This document shows, in pieces, positions 9,320-18,337 of a stretch of DNA of 56,391 nt. A program made the position numbers and the translations under genes. The notes under the pieces are model-generated. The model searched no databases, was not told where the DNA came from, and saw only the letters and a program-made list of their open reading frames with translations. How positions within the stretch are numbered: the stretch's first letter is position 1; each line of letters starts with the position of its first letter. Origin of the DNA: Sphingomonadaceae bacterium (GTDB taxonomy: Bacteria; Pseudomonadota; Alphaproteobacteria; Sphingomonadales; Sphingomonadaceae); NCBI GenBank assembly GCA_947473355.1, contig CANJCQ010000017.1:1-56391 (forward strand), read 5' to 3'.

Positions 9320-10243
9320 TCAGGCGGCTACCGGGAAGGGCAGCTTGCGGCCCACGCCGTAGTCTCCCTTGATCGTCGTGCGCTGCATCACCCGTTCCTG
9401 ATTGGCCGGTGCCGGGCTGACGCTGTGCAGCATGCGCCAGTTATCCCACAAGATCATCTCGTCAGTGGTCCAGGCGTGCTGGTAGGCCGGGCAATCGAGC
9501 ACATGATGGGCGAGCCGGGTCAGCAATTCGTGGCCGCCCTCCAGCCCCAGTTCCTCAATATACATTGCGAAGAACGGCGACAGGTTGAGTACCTTGCGAC
9601 CGGTCTCGGGCTGGACGAAAACCAGCGGATGCGACACTGGCGGGAAATTCTTCGCCACGCTGTCGATCACCGATTGGGCGGACGCGGCGGTTTCAATGAC
9701 GCGGAATTTGCTTCGGGTCATGTATTTCATGTCGTCGAACGAGCCGAGCCGATAGACGACATGCAGGCCTTCGATCTGCTGCTTCAGGTCCTCCGGCAAG
9801 CGGTCATAGGCGTCGATCTGATCGATGAAGCTGGTGCGCCCGCCGATCTTGCTGGCCTTGAGCGCACGCAGCACGCCGCCGTGGTTGATCTGTTCGACAT
9901 AGACCAGATCTTTGTGCCAGCCGAGATAGCCGCCGCCAACTTCGCCATCGACTTCCAGCACTGTAGTGTCTTCCGGAGTCGAATAGAGCGTGATCAGTTC
10001 CGGCTTGCCCTCGGTGAGCAATTCGGGGATCGGATGGGCTTCCAGCGGCCCGAATATGCGGCTGAGCGCAAGATGGAAGTCCTCGTTGATCTCGCCGTCG
10101 CGGAACACGACCATGCCGTCTTCCACCCAGTGGCGGCGCAGCTGGTTGCAGACCTCGGGGTCGCGAATGTGCTCGGAAGTGAGGCCCCGGATGGTCTTTC
10201 CGAATGCCAGATCCGGCGACAGGGGCTCGACCGTGAACGTCAT
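9320..10243 (-). CDS. TfdA/TauD-family Fe(II)/2-oxoglutarate dioxygenase (copy 2)
   Basis: A 307-residue enzyme with iron site His110-Lys-Asp112 (GWHKDL), distal His near 273 (WRMLHSVSP) and a 2-oxoglutarate-binding Arg near 288, followed by TTIKGDYG. The frame is open further upstream, but the start is placed at the ATG at 10243. AGGAG lies 8 bases before it, and the protein then begins MTFTVEPL like the copies at 20.5 and 31.6 kb. It shares with copies 3 and 4 the helix around YDRLPEDLKQQIEGL, marking the three as close paralogues. It lies 32 bp downstream of the VOC gene at 10.3 kb and probably shares its transcript. Confidence 0.9.
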   Translation of the reverse strand: MTFTVEPLSPDLAFGKTIRGLTSEHIRDPEVCNQLRRHWVEDGMVVFRDGEINEDFHLALSRIFGPLEAHPIPELLTEGKPELITLYSTPEDTTVLEVDGEVGGGYLGWHKDLVYVEQINHGGVLRALKASKIGGRTSFIDQIDAYDRLPEDLKQQIEGLHVVYRLGSFDDMKYMTRSKFRVIETAASAQSVIDSVAKNFPPVSHPLVFVQPETGRKVLNLSPFFAMYIEELGLEGGHELLTRLAHHVLDCPAYQHAWTTDEMILWDNWRMLHSVSPAPANQERVMQRTTIKGDYGVGRKLPFPVAA

Positions 10244-10275
10244 CGACATTTCTCCTCGACTTGCAGTCCTCGCCG

Positions 10276-10659
10276 CTATTCGGGGCCCCAGCGATAGGCG
10301 CACAGCTTGTTGCCATCGAGATCGCGAAAATAAGCGAAATAGGCGCCGATTTCTTGGGCCCCGCGCAGGCCCGGCGGCCCTTCGCAGCTGCCGCCCAAAG
10401 CCAAGGCCTTGGCGTGGAAGTCCGCTGCCTGGGCGCGGGTCTCGAATGCAAAGCCGACCATGGTGCCACTGCCGACAGAGGCCGCTCCGCCATCATGCGG
10501 GCCAAGCACGCCGAACAGGGTGCCGTCTGGCGCCGAATAAAGCCGCCCGCCTGAGGGATGATCGAACATTGGAGCCATGCCGGCCAGCGGCAGAAGTTCG
10601 TCGTAGAAGCCCTTGGCCGCATCAAGCTGGTTCGATCCGACAGTCGCATAGTTCAACAT
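10276..10659 (-). CDS. VOC-fold protein, possible lyase or resistance-type
   Basis: The 127-residue protein begins MLNYATVGSNQLDAAKGFYD and ends YFRDLDGNKLCAYRWG, a common layout of small VOC proteins with FRDPDGN-type C-terminal ends. The usual first metal His is replaced (Tyr4 and Val7 lie in that region), so it may be metal-free. AGGAG lies upstream of the ATG at 10659. It is the first gene of a minus-strand unit leading into dioxygenase copy 2 and is divergent from 10822. No substrate can be assigned. Confidence 0.7.
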   Translation of the reverse strand: MLNYATVGSNQLDAAKGFYDELLPLAGMAPMFDHPSGGRLYSAPDGTLFGVLGPHDGGAASVGSGTMVGFAFETRAQAADFHAKALALGGSCEGPPGLRGAQEIGAYFAYFRDLDGNKLCAYRWGPE

Positions 10660-10753
10660 GGAATGTGTCTCCTCTGCGGCACACTATCGTGCCCACTCCG
10701 CCCGTCTTGATGAGTCGCGACAGTGCGGCGCCGCCCGACAGGCAATACCAGCT

Positions 10754-10782
10754 TTGCATTCTGACGGATAGTCAGTTATCTC
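10754..10782 (+). promoter_or_regulatory. Promoter with palindromic operator in its spacer
   Basis: TTGCAT (10754-10759), a 17-bp spacer and TATCTC (10777-10782) form a candidate promoter pointing to the gene at 10822. The spacer holds the perfect inverted repeat CTGAC-N5-GTCAG (10761-10775). A repressor bound there would block RNA polymerase. The same layout recurs at 26863-26891, which argues against chance. Confidence 0.5.
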
Positions 10783-10821
10783 GTCAAGCGGCCTTCAACG
10801 CTGCAGGCAAAGGGAGCCGGT

Positions 10822-11154
10822 ATGAACTTCGCACCAGTCCATATTGTTGATACCGCCAGCGTCGCGCCTGCTCATGCCTTGCACTATGCGCAGCTGATCC
10901 GCGAACAGCTTGCCCCGGTGATGCGCGATGCCGGCGCACCGATGATCGAGCTGCGCAGGACGTCCGACCAGCTTGGCGAGGATGTGCTGGTGCAGGTGGT
11001 GTGGAACGTGGAAGACCATGCGGCCTGGAACCGGGTCAGGCGCAATTTCTTCATGGACCCGCGCTGGCATGCGGTCTGGGCCGAAATCGCACCGCTGCGC
11101 CGGGGCGGGACTCGGCGATTCTTTTATCCCATGCTCGAAGGGGCGGAAGCATGA
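10822..11154 (+). CDS. Small dimeric alpha/beta-barrel-like protein
   Basis: The 110-residue protein is not confidently recognised. It has a beta-alpha-beta pattern with NVEDHAAWNRVRRNFFMDPRWHAVWAE, similar in style to NIPSNAP, EthD or other dimeric ferredoxin-like barrel proteins, which often act as isomerases or small oxygenases in degradation operons. GGGAG precedes the ATG by 5 bases. Its stop overlaps the next start (ATGA at 11151-11154), so the two genes are translationally coupled and their products may form a complex. It is transcribed from the palindrome-containing promoter just upstream. Confidence 0.65.
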   Translation: MNFAPVHIVDTASVAPAHALHYAQLIREQLAPVMRDAGAPMIELRRTSDQLGEDVLVQVVWNVEDHAAWNRVRRNFFMDPRWHAVWAEIAPLRRGGTRRFFYPMLEGAEA

Positions 11155-11813
11155 TCCTGCGCCGCTTTGAGATGTATTCGTTCGAGGGGGCACCCGAAGC
11201 GGCCGCTGGCTTCGCGCGGGCCGCCAGCGAGTGCGCTCGCTATATCCCTGAAGTGCTGCATTCGGCGATCGGGCGGATCAGCGGCGCACCGCCGCTCAAC
11301 TTCGCCTGGGAGCAGGCCTATGCCTCGCCGGAAAGCTATTGCCGATATATGGTACACCCTTACCACGCGGCCTTGCTCGATCGCTACCTGATGATCGACA
11401 GTCCGGAATGCATTCTTGCCGGCAATGCGCTGGGCGTCGGGCTGATCGGCTATCAGGCCGAGCCTGAGGAATTCTTCCTCCCATCCGGAGCGCGGCGGGT
11501 GATCGCGATGCAATTGCGCGAGGGGGCCGAAGCGGATTTTGCTGCGCTTGCCGCCGCGAATTTGGGCGAGGATGGCATGGCTGTCTCGGTGTTCAAGGAT
11601 AACTGGTTCGGCGCGCGCTGGTTCGATGCCGAGACGATTGTCGATCCCAATCCAATGCATTCGCATATCTGGGAACAGGGCTTTGCGAGTCTTGAGGCGG
11701 CTGAGGCCAACAACAGTTCGTGGCGCAGCGAAGCGGAAAGCCTCACCGATATGATGGTGGAAATGGTCTATGCGATCGAGCCCGGCTTCGGTTACGCTAC
11801 CCCTGCAGGCTGA
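11151..11813 (+). CDS. Dabb-like (stress-responsive alpha/beta barrel) protein
   Basis: The 220-residue protein contains the segment PESYCRYMVHPYHAALLDRYL near residues 62-83, which matches the Dabb pattern (YxxHPxHxxxxxxYL) of dimeric alpha/beta-barrel proteins. A second, less clear barrel-like half follows from about residue 110. Dabb proteins include cyclases such as olivetolic acid cyclase and proteins of unknown role in aromatic degradation. It starts at the ATG overlapping the previous stop. Its last 22 bp overlap the end of the convergent HyuB-like gene, an unusually tight tail-to-tail arrangement. Confidence 0.65.
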   Translation: MILRRFEMYSFEGAPEAAAGFARAASECARYIPEVLHSAIGRISGAPPLNFAWEQAYASPESYCRYMVHPYHAALLDRYLMIDSPECILAGNALGVGLIGYQAEPEEFFLPSGARRVIAMQLREGAEADFAALAAANLGEDGMAVSVFKDNWFGARWFDAETIVDPNPMHSHIWEQGFASLEAAEANNSSWRSEAESLTDMMVEMVYAIEPGFGYATPAG

Positions 11814-13900
11814 GCTTCGATCCAGCGCTGCGGCGCGACGATGAAACTGTCGGTATCGCCGTCCACCACAGCCTCGACATGCAGCGCCCGCCCGGTGAGC
11901 GGATCAAGCCAGCTGCGATAGATCACGTCGGGGCCTTGTCCGTCGGGCCACAAGTGTTCGACGAGGCAGGCACAGCCCATGGTCCAGTGATCGGGCGCGC
12001 AGGCGAGCCTTGCGCCGCTCGCTTCGGCAACGGCAATGTGGCCATGCTGGACCACCCCGGGGAACAGCGGCAACGGCGCGCCGGGCGGGAGCGCTTCGGC
12101 AGATGACAGCTCTTTGGCAGGCGGCGCTGCCTTGGCGAGCCGGGCGCTTCGCAACTTTTCGCGCAAGGTGAGAGTCGCTTCCGCATCACCGGCAATCACG
12201 CCAAAATTCGTCCGCGCTTCATCCGCAGTGAACCGGTCCGCCGCAAGATCGGCCTCGACCGCCGAGGGATCGCGGTCGAGCGGATCGCCATAGCCGCCGC
12301 CTGAGGCAACCTTGATCTCATACCAGTCGTCCGCCCCGACCAGCGCACCGCTGCACGAGACATCGAGCATTTCGGTGCTGCCATCGGCGCGGTGGATGAG
12401 GAATTCGTTGCACGAGCCGGGCTGGCCACCGGCGATACCCTGCAACGGCAGCCAGCGCCGCATGCCGAAAGCGGTGCCATGAATGGCATCGGTGCCATGC
12501 GGGCGGAAAGCGAAGGAATTGCCTGCGCCGGCGCGGAACCTGCCCGCGCCGCCAGTGCCAGAGCGGGTCGAGCGTTCGAGGAACAGCAACGGAAACCAGC
12601 TCTCGAGAACTTCGATGTCGGGGTAGCTGGCCTCGACTGCGGGGCCGAAGGTGTTGCGGCCATGATCGTTGCCATCGCGCGCAGCGCCTGCCGATCCGCC
12701 CGCCCACTGGCCGTCGAGCACCAGCAAGGCATCCTGACCGCCGCCCGGCATGGGCCACGACCACAGCTGCGGTCCGATCGCCGATTCCCACGATGCACCG
12801 CCGATATATTCGCGCTGCGGCGCTTCGGGAGAAGCGCCCAGCGCCAGCATCAGCGCCTGCATGCCGACACCGGCAGCATTGAGCGCGACATGCATGTGCG
12901 CTGCGCTGATCGGCGCAGGCGGCTGGCAATTGACTATGGTGCCTTCGGGGCAGACCAGCTTGACCGGCGCGAAGATGCCTTCGTCGAAGGGCAGATCGGG
13001 GGCAAGGTGGCCGGCGATCATCACCACCAGCTCGGCAGCAATGATATAGGGCTTCGAGTTGAAGAAATGCGGGCACTGCGGCGAGGCCCCGGTGAAATCG
13101 AAAGTCAGGCTGCCCTGTGCTACCGTCAGCGTGCAGGGAATCTTGTAGAACTTCTCGCCGTATTCGGTCCAGGAAGTCGCCCGGTAGGTGCCGTCGGCGA
13201 GCAGCGCAATGCGCTTGCGGAACTCGGTTTCAGTCAGATCGCGGATGACCTCGAGGCTGCCCAGGAAGGTCTCGACGCCGGTTTGCGTCACCACCTCGCT
13301 GGTCCGCGTAGTGGCGAGGTGCGCACCGGCCACCAGCCCGCGCAAGTCCATCTCGACCAGCTCGGCCATGCGTACATTGGTGGTCAGCAGGTCCCAGACC
13401 TCGGTCACTTCAGTGCCCTCGCGGAACAGGCGGACGGGAGGCACGCGGAACGATTCCTGATAGCACTCGGTGGCATCTGGCGCGAAGGAGCCGACCACCA
13501 TGCCGCCCATGTCCATCAGGTGCGCCGAAACCACCGACCAGCCGACCCGCCGCTCGCCGACGAAAATCGGCTGCTGCACCATTACGTCCTGCGGATGCAG
13601 CCCGCCGCCATTGTGCGGATCGTTGGCGAGGAACACATCGCCCGGCCGGATGGTGTCGCCATAGCGGGCGATGGTGGAGCGCACTGCATGAGTCGCGGCG
13701 CCATAGTGAAAGATCACCACGCCCGAGCCGTGGACAAGGTTGCCGTCGGCATCGAGCAGCGTCACCGAATAGTCCTTGGACTCGGTCACAGCCGGTGAGA
13801 CGGCAGTCTGTTCGACCGCGCGGCAGGCCTGCTCGCCGATGGTCTCCAGCCGCGAGCGCAGGACTTCGAGGTCAATTGGATCGAAGTGGTCTGGCCTCAT
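11792..13900 (-). CDS. HyuB-like (hydantoinase B/oxoprolinase or ketone carboxylase) subunit with extra C-terminal domain
   Basis: The 702-residue protein matches the hydantoinase B/oxoprolinase family over about residues 1-560 (DPIDLEVLRSRL start, GDVFLANDPHNGGGLHPQDVM, WSVVSAHLMDMGG, GGGYGDPLDRDP). About 130 further residues carry a cysteine-bearing stretch (LACAPDHWTMGCACLVEHLWP), longer than the usual 500-590 residues of HyuB. Such a tail recalls the small zinc-binding subunit of acetone and acetophenone carboxylases, so the pair may be an ATP-dependent ketone carboxylase rather than a hydantoinase. That is inference. It overlaps the HyuA-like gene by 4 bp (ATGA). Confidence 0.82.
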   Translation of the reverse strand: MRPDHFDPIDLEVLRSRLETIGEQACRAVEQTAVSPAVTESKDYSVTLLDADGNLVHGSGVVIFHYGAATHAVRSTIARYGDTIRPGDVFLANDPHNGGGLHPQDVMVQQPIFVGERRVGWSVVSAHLMDMGGMVVGSFAPDATECYQESFRVPPVRLFREGTEVTEVWDLLTTNVRMAELVEMDLRGLVAGAHLATTRTSEVVTQTGVETFLGSLEVIRDLTETEFRKRIALLADGTYRATSWTEYGEKFYKIPCTLTVAQGSLTFDFTGASPQCPHFFNSKPYIIAAELVVMIAGHLAPDLPFDEGIFAPVKLVCPEGTIVNCQPPAPISAAHMHVALNAAGVGMQALMLALGASPEAPQREYIGGASWESAIGPQLWSWPMPGGGQDALLVLDGQWAGGSAGAARDGNDHGRNTFGPAVEASYPDIEVLESWFPLLFLERSTRSGTGGAGRFRAGAGNSFAFRPHGTDAIHGTAFGMRRWLPLQGIAGGQPGSCNEFLIHRADGSTEMLDVSCSGALVGADDWYEIKVASGGGYGDPLDRDPSAVEADLAADRFTADEARTNFGVIAGDAEATLTLREKLRSARLAKAAPPAKELSSAEALPPGAPLPLFPGVVQHGHIAVAEASGARLACAPDHWTMGCACLVEHLWPDGQGPDVIYRSWLDPLTGRALHVEAVVDGDTDSFIVAPQRWIEAQPAGVA

Positions 13901-16041
13901 GTCGTTGGCTCCATGGCATGGGCAGGTGGCAGCGAGGCATCGGCAGTCTCGCGTTCCATCACCAGTGTTCCCTGCGGATCGATCAGCGCGCGCATCCCGG
14001 CGGGCACCCAGATTGTCGTGTCGGGAGCATCGACCAGTGCGGGGCCGGTCAGCACATGCCCGGCGAGCAGGCTGTCGCGATCATGGACGGCAACATCGCG
14101 GCACCCGTCTTCGCCGCGTTCGAGGCGGACCGTGCGGGTGCGGGCGACGGGCGCTGGCGTTCCGATTGCGACAGTCCCCGCAGTTGCAGCTGCCAGCTGC
14201 GCCTGCTGGGTGCGGCCAATGCCGATGGCGCGGACCGCCACCAGTTCGATGGGAGCGCCAAGGACCAGCGCGCCATGACCATAACGCCGCGCATATTCGC
14301 TGCGGAATCCATCGAGCAATTCCGCCTGTGCGGCGGCATCGAAGTGCTCAGCTGGCAATGGCCGGGCAATCTCCGAAATCTGCCGGGCAAAGCGCAGGTC
14401 TGCTTCAAAAATCACCGAGCGGTCTGACTCGGCGACACCGTCCGAGGCAAGGTCGCCGAGGAGCGACTCGCGCAGTTCGCCAAGCACCTGTTCGATCCGC
14501 TTGCCATTGATCGGGAAACTGGCGAGCACCGAAGCAATGCGTTCGCGGCGGATATCAGTGGTCGCCGCGCCAAATGCGGACAACACAGAGGCAAGCTCGG
14601 GGACCAGCACCTTGGGCGCGCCGACAGTTACCGCGATTTCGGGTGTGAACAGCGAGCCTGAGCCGCCAAAGCTGATCATCGCCAGTTCGCGCAGGTCCAG
14701 CCCCAGCGCGCCGGTGCGACCACGCGTTGTCCGCACCATGTCGGCCAGCGCCAGCCGCCGGATGCCCCAGGCAGTGGTTTCAGCGTCCATCCCGAGAGCT
14801 TCACCCAGCCGGGCACAGGCCGCCTGTGCTGCCGCCGCATCAAGCTGGAAAGTGCCGCCGAGGAACCGTTCGGGGTCGATAAATCCGAGCACGACCAGCG
14901 CGTCGGTCAGGGTCGCCTCAGCGCCGCCGCGTCCATAGCAGGCCGGCCCGGGGCGCGAACCCGCCGAGCGCGGCCCGACCCGCAGCAGTCCGCGCGCGTC
15001 GATCCAGCCAATCGAACCGCCGCCCGAGCCGATCGATTCGACATCGACCATCGACAGCGCGGTCCACATCCCCATGACATTGCCGCGCGTGCGCCGCGCC
15101 GGTTCGCCGTCCATGATCACCGAAACATCGAACGAAGTGCCGCCAAGATCGCAAGTGACGACATCGCTGAGGCCGGCCGCTTTCGCTGTCGCAACGCAGG
15201 CCGCAACCCCGGCAGTGGGGCCAGACGCGGCAAGCCCAAGTGGGCGCCGCCGCGCCTCGGCCATGCTGATCGAGCCGCCGCCCGAATGGACCAGCAGCAT
15301 CGGCACTTCGAGGCCAAGCCGGGTCAGTTCGTCCGCCAGTGCGTCCAGCCCGCCGAGCGATCCGGAGACATAGGCGTTGAGCAAGGCAAATGTGGTGCGC
15401 TCATACTCTCGCGCGGCGGGATGCAGCGATCCGGCGGCAAGCACAGTCAGGTCCGGGTACAGCCTCCGGGCGAGTTCCGCGACGGCCTCCTCGTGGCTGT
15501 GGTTATGAAAGCCCCAGAGGAACGAGACCACCAGCGCCTCAATCGCGCGGCTATCGACCAGCAGCCGGATCGCAGCTTCCGCCTCGGCCAGATCGAGCGG
15601 CACAATGATATGGCCATTGCGGTCAATCCGCTCTCCCACGCCGACGATTGCCGCCGGATCGAGCAGCGATGGCGGGGTGACCAGCCAGCCCTCGTCATCG
15701 ATGGCGCGTTCGCCGCGCGCCAGCGGGATCATCTTCTCGAAGCCCCGTGTCGTGATGAGCCCGACCCGCCGCCCGGTGCGCGAGGCGAGCACATTAGTGA
15801 CAACGGTGGTGCCCAGCCCGAACCGCGCCACTTTTGGCAACGTGATCTCCAGCGGCTCGCCGCGCCGCTCGGAGGCCAGCCGCGCGGCATTGATCACGCC
15901 TTCGCCTATCGCGCCGGGCGTCGTCGGTGACTTGGCGCGCCACACCCGGCCGCCCTCGGTGAGCACGCAATCGGTGAATGTGCCACCGACATCGATGCCG
16001 AAACACAGGTTGCGGCGGGCGGATCCGGAGCTGTCAGACAT
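13897..16041 (-). CDS. HyuA-like (hydantoinase A/oxoprolinase or ketone carboxylase) ATP-binding subunit
   Basis: The 714-residue protein opens with the actin-like ATPase phosphate loop [13 protein letters not shown] near 14-26. It then shows the HyuA/AcxA motifs [39 protein letters not shown] and [13 protein letters not shown], and [13 protein letters not shown] near the end. In this family it activates the carbonyl or amide by ATP-dependent phosphorylation, working with the B subunit. It overlaps the P450 gene by 8 bp at its start and HyuB by 4 bp at its end, so P450, HyuA and HyuB are one translational unit. Hydantoinase/oxoprolinase and acetone/acetophenone carboxylase roles cannot be separated by sequence alone. 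Confidence 0.87.
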   Translation of the reverse strand: MSDSSGSARRNLCFGIDVGGTFTDCVLTEGGRVWRAKSPTTPGAIGEGVINAARLASERRGEPLEITLPKVARFGLGTTVVTNVLASRTGRRVGLITTRGFEKMIPLARGERAIDDEGWLVTPPSLLDPAAIVGVGERIDRNGHIIVPLDLAEAEAAIRLLVDSRAIEALVVSFLWGFHNHSHEEAVAELARRLYPDLTVLAAGSLHPAAREYERTTFALLNAYVSGSLGGLDALADELTRLGLEVPMLLVHSGGGSISMAEARRRPLGLAASGPTAGVAACVATAKAAGLSDVVTCDLGGTSFDVSVIMDGEPARRTRGNVMGMWTALSMVDVESIGSGGGSIGWIDARGLLRVGPRSAGSRPGPACYGRGGAEATLTDALVVLGFIDPERFLGGTFQLDAAAAQAACARLGEALGMDAETTAWGIRRLALADMVRTTRGRTGALGLDLRELAMISFGGSGSLFTPEIAVTVGAPKVLVPELASVLSAFGAATTDIRRERIASVLASFPINGKRIEQVLGELRESLLGDLASDGVAESDRSVIFEADLRFARQISEIARPLPAEHFDAAAQAELLDGFRSEYARRYGHGALVLGAPIELVAVRAIGIGRTQQAQLAAATAGTVAIGTPAPVARTRTVRLERGEDGCRDVAVHDRDSLLAGHVLTGPALVDAPDTTIWVPAGMRALIDPQGTLVMERETADASLPPAHAMEPTT

Positions 16042-17284
16042 CCCAAACCAGTCCCATCCTGGTCACGCCGATGACTGCCCCGGAATAGGTTACGGGCGGA
16101 TTGGCCGGGTCGATGGCGAAGTCGGGAATGCGTTTCAGCCACTCCTCGATGAAAAGGCCGAGCTGCATCCGGGCGAGGTGTTCGCCGATGCACTTGTGCT
16201 CGGCATTGCCGAAGCTGTCGTAGACCTTGTTGGCGCGACCAAAATCAAGCGTGAGCGGATCAGGATAGGCGCGCTCGTCGATCCCGGCGAGCGGATCTAT
16301 AACCAGCAGCATGTCGTCCTGCCGCATGGCAACGCCCTTGCGGGTAACGTTCTGCCGGATAAGCCGCCCGGTCATGGTCAGGCCATGCCGGCGGATGAAT
16401 TCCTCGACCGCCCCAGGTATCAGCGCGGGCTGATCGATCAGTTGGCGGCGCGCTTCTGGATGGGTCGCCAGATGGCGCATCGTGAACGACATCAGGTTGG
16501 ACAGCGTGTCGAGCCCGCCGATGAACGAGACAATCGCCATGCCCAGCACTTCGCCCTCGTGGCCAAAGCGCGGATTCTTGCGCCAGGCGACGATGCGGCT
16601 GAGCAGATCGTCGCCGGGATTGGCCTCACGCAGATCAAGCTGTTCGGCGAGGAACTGGGCGACCAGATCGGCATTGCTGTCCTTGGCGTCCTGTTCTTTT
16701 GCGCTGGTGTAGCCGACTGCCCATTTGACAAATTCATCGCGGCGCCCGGAATCGAGGCCCATGATCTTGAGGAACACGATCACTGGCATGATCCGGGCAA
16801 ACTGGCTGACGAATTCGCAAGCGCCCCGCGGCACGAGGTCATCGATCAACTGCCCGGCAACTTCGCGGGCATGATTTTCGAGGCTGCGCACGGCTTTGGG
16901 GGTGAAGGCCGGATTGAGCACCGCGCGAAAGCGGGCGTGATAGGGCGGATCGACCGTGACCGGCGGCATCATCACATTCATCGCACCGCGCGGAATGCCG
17001 AATTCGCTGTGCGAGAAAATCTCGTGGCGTTCGCGCACCCAGCGCACGTCTTCCGAGCGGGTGACGATCCAGTGCCCACCATGGCGCGGGCTCCACAGGA
17101 TGTCGGGCAGGTTGTGGAGCGGCTTGAGGGCGGCGTAGATGTCGCCGCCGTCGAAGCCATCGGGGTTCAGGTAATCGAAATCGACAATATGCGCCGCGGG
17201 CAGGTGTGCGGGCGGATCGGCAAGCGCTGGGCTGGCGAGGGAGGCCTCTGGGGTGGGCCGGGTGGTCGAGGTTTCCGGTTGCAT
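16034..17284 (-). CDS. Cytochrome P450, P450cam (CYP101)-like (copy 1)
   Basis: A soluble P450 of about 416 residues. The I-helix oxygen-binding motif is GGLDT at 256-260, ExxR is EFIR at 295-298, and the haem Cys is Cys365 in [13 protein letters not shown]450cam-like signatures run throughout: [31 protein letters not shown] and the C-terminal GLVWDV. The haem loop has Ala where FGxGxHxCxG normally has Gly. The frame is open to a TTG at 17350, but the ATG at 17284 with GGAA about 10 bases upstream is more likely. CYP101-type enzymes need a ferredoxin and reductase; no dedicated pair is in the window. Its linkage to HyuA/HyuB suggests hydroxylation precedes that step. Confidence 0.9.
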   Translation of the reverse strand: MQPETSTTRPTPEASLASPALADPPAHLPAAHIVDFDYLNPDGFDGGDIYAALKPLHNLPDILWSPRHGGHWIVTRSEDVRWVRERHEIFSHSEFGIPRGAMNVMMPPVTVDPPYHARFRAVLNPAFTPKAVRSLENHAREVAGQLIDDLVPRGACEFVSQFARIMPVIVFLKIMGLDSGRRDEFVKWAVGYTSAKEQDAKDSNADLVAQFLAEQLDLREANPGDDLLSRIVAWRKNPRFGHEGEVLGMAIVSFIGGLDTLSNLMSFTMRHLATHPEARRQLIDQPALIPGAVEEFIRRHGLTMTGRLIRQNVTRKGVAMRQDDMLLVIDPLAGIDERAYPDPLTLDFGRANKVYDSFGNAEHKCIGEHLARMQLGLFIEEWLKRIPDFAIDPANPPVTYSGAVIGVTRMGLVWDV

Positions 17285-17428
17285 TGTTCGAGCTGTTCCA
17301 TTGTGATCGTGGCTGTGGCTTCCCGCAATGATCCAGCGCGCCACTCGCAAGTGTTGTCGCGTTGCGTCAGGTATCAGGGCGGCAAGGGTGGCATAGGGAA
17401 TATGCAGTCAGCAGCGGGAGGATCGATA

Positions 17429-18331
17429 ATGGGCATTTGTGAAGGCCGGGTCGTCATTGTCACCGGGGCCGGGCGCGGTCTGGGGCGCGAATATGCTTTG
17501 GCCTTCGCCTCCGAGGGCGCGCGTGTGGTGGTCAACGATCTTGGCGGGACACTGGCGGGCAGCGGGCGGGACACCTCGGTTGCCTAGTTGGTGGTCGATG
17601 AAATCATTGCGGCGGGCGGAGAGGCTGTCGCCAATGGCGATGATGTGGCCGACTGGGATGGGGCGGGGCGGCTGGTTGCGACGGCACTCGAGAACTTCGG
17701 CGGGCTCGATGCCGTGGTCAACAATGCCGGCATCCTGCAGATGGTGCCCTTCATTGAAGAGAGCCCGGAGAACTGGGACAGCACCATGCGCGTCCACTTG
17801 CGCGGCCACTTCTGCGTTGCGCGGCGCGCCACAGACTACTGGCTGGAACAGTATCGCGCCGGACAATCGCTGGGTGCGCGGATCGTCAACATTTCGAGCG
17901 GGGCTGGGCTGCACGGCGCGGCGGGGCAGGCGCCTTATGCTGCAGCCAAGGCTGGGATCGCTGCCTTGACGATCACCCAGGCCGCCGAGCTTGGGCAATA
18001 TGGCATCACCGCCAATGCCATAGCGCCCACCGCGCGCACCCGGATGACCACTGAATTCTGGCCCGAGGCCACCGCCAAGCCCAACAGCGGCTTCGACCCG
18101 ATGGATCCCGCGACCGTCGCCCCGGCAGTGGTCTGGCTAGGCTCGGGGCTGTCGGGCGAAGTCAACGGCTGCGTTTTTGAAGTCGGCGGCGGCATGATTG
18201 CGCTGGAGGAGGGCTGGCATATGGGTCCGATGATCGATCGTCAGCGCAAGTGGGAGCCAGAGGAAGTCGGCCCGGCAATTGCCACACTGCTCGCCCGGCG
18301 GCGGCCGCCAACGCCGGTGTGGAACACCTGA
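17429..18331 (+). pseudogene. SDR-family dehydrogenase interrupted by an in-frame TAG
   Basis: One reading frame encodes a complete short-chain dehydrogenase of about 300 residues apart from an amber codon at 17585-17587 (codon 53). The first part holds the NAD-binding TGAGRGLG and NDLGG motifs (as in HSD17B4-type enzymes). The second holds NNAG, the catalytic Ser (NISSGAG) and Tyr-X3-Lys (YAAAKAG). Homologues commonly carry Gln or a similar residue where the TAG lies (AAxxVVDEI), so a CAG-to-TAG change is the simplest explanation. No other lesion follows in 744 bp, which implies a recent mutation, a sequencing error, or readthrough. A TTG directly after the TAG could allow restart, but that product would lack the nucleotide-binding motif. 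GGGAGG precedes the ATG at 17429. Confidence 0.85.
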
Positions 18332-18337
18332 ACGGCC

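Noticed and set aside
10276..10659. Assigning the VOC protein as a specific extradiol dioxygenase or glyoxalase I
   Set aside because: The metal-binding residues are not clearly conserved, so only the fold is claimed.
12392..13798. A 468-codon plus-strand open frame
   Set aside because: It lies fully opposite the HyuB-like gene, has no recognisable motif and shows shadow-frame composition.
15605..17428. A long plus-strand open frame (over 600 codons) running into the SDR
   Set aside because: It is antisense to HyuA and the P450, which carry clear family motifs. The frame is open because of GC-rich codon bias; only the SDR part from 17429 is real.
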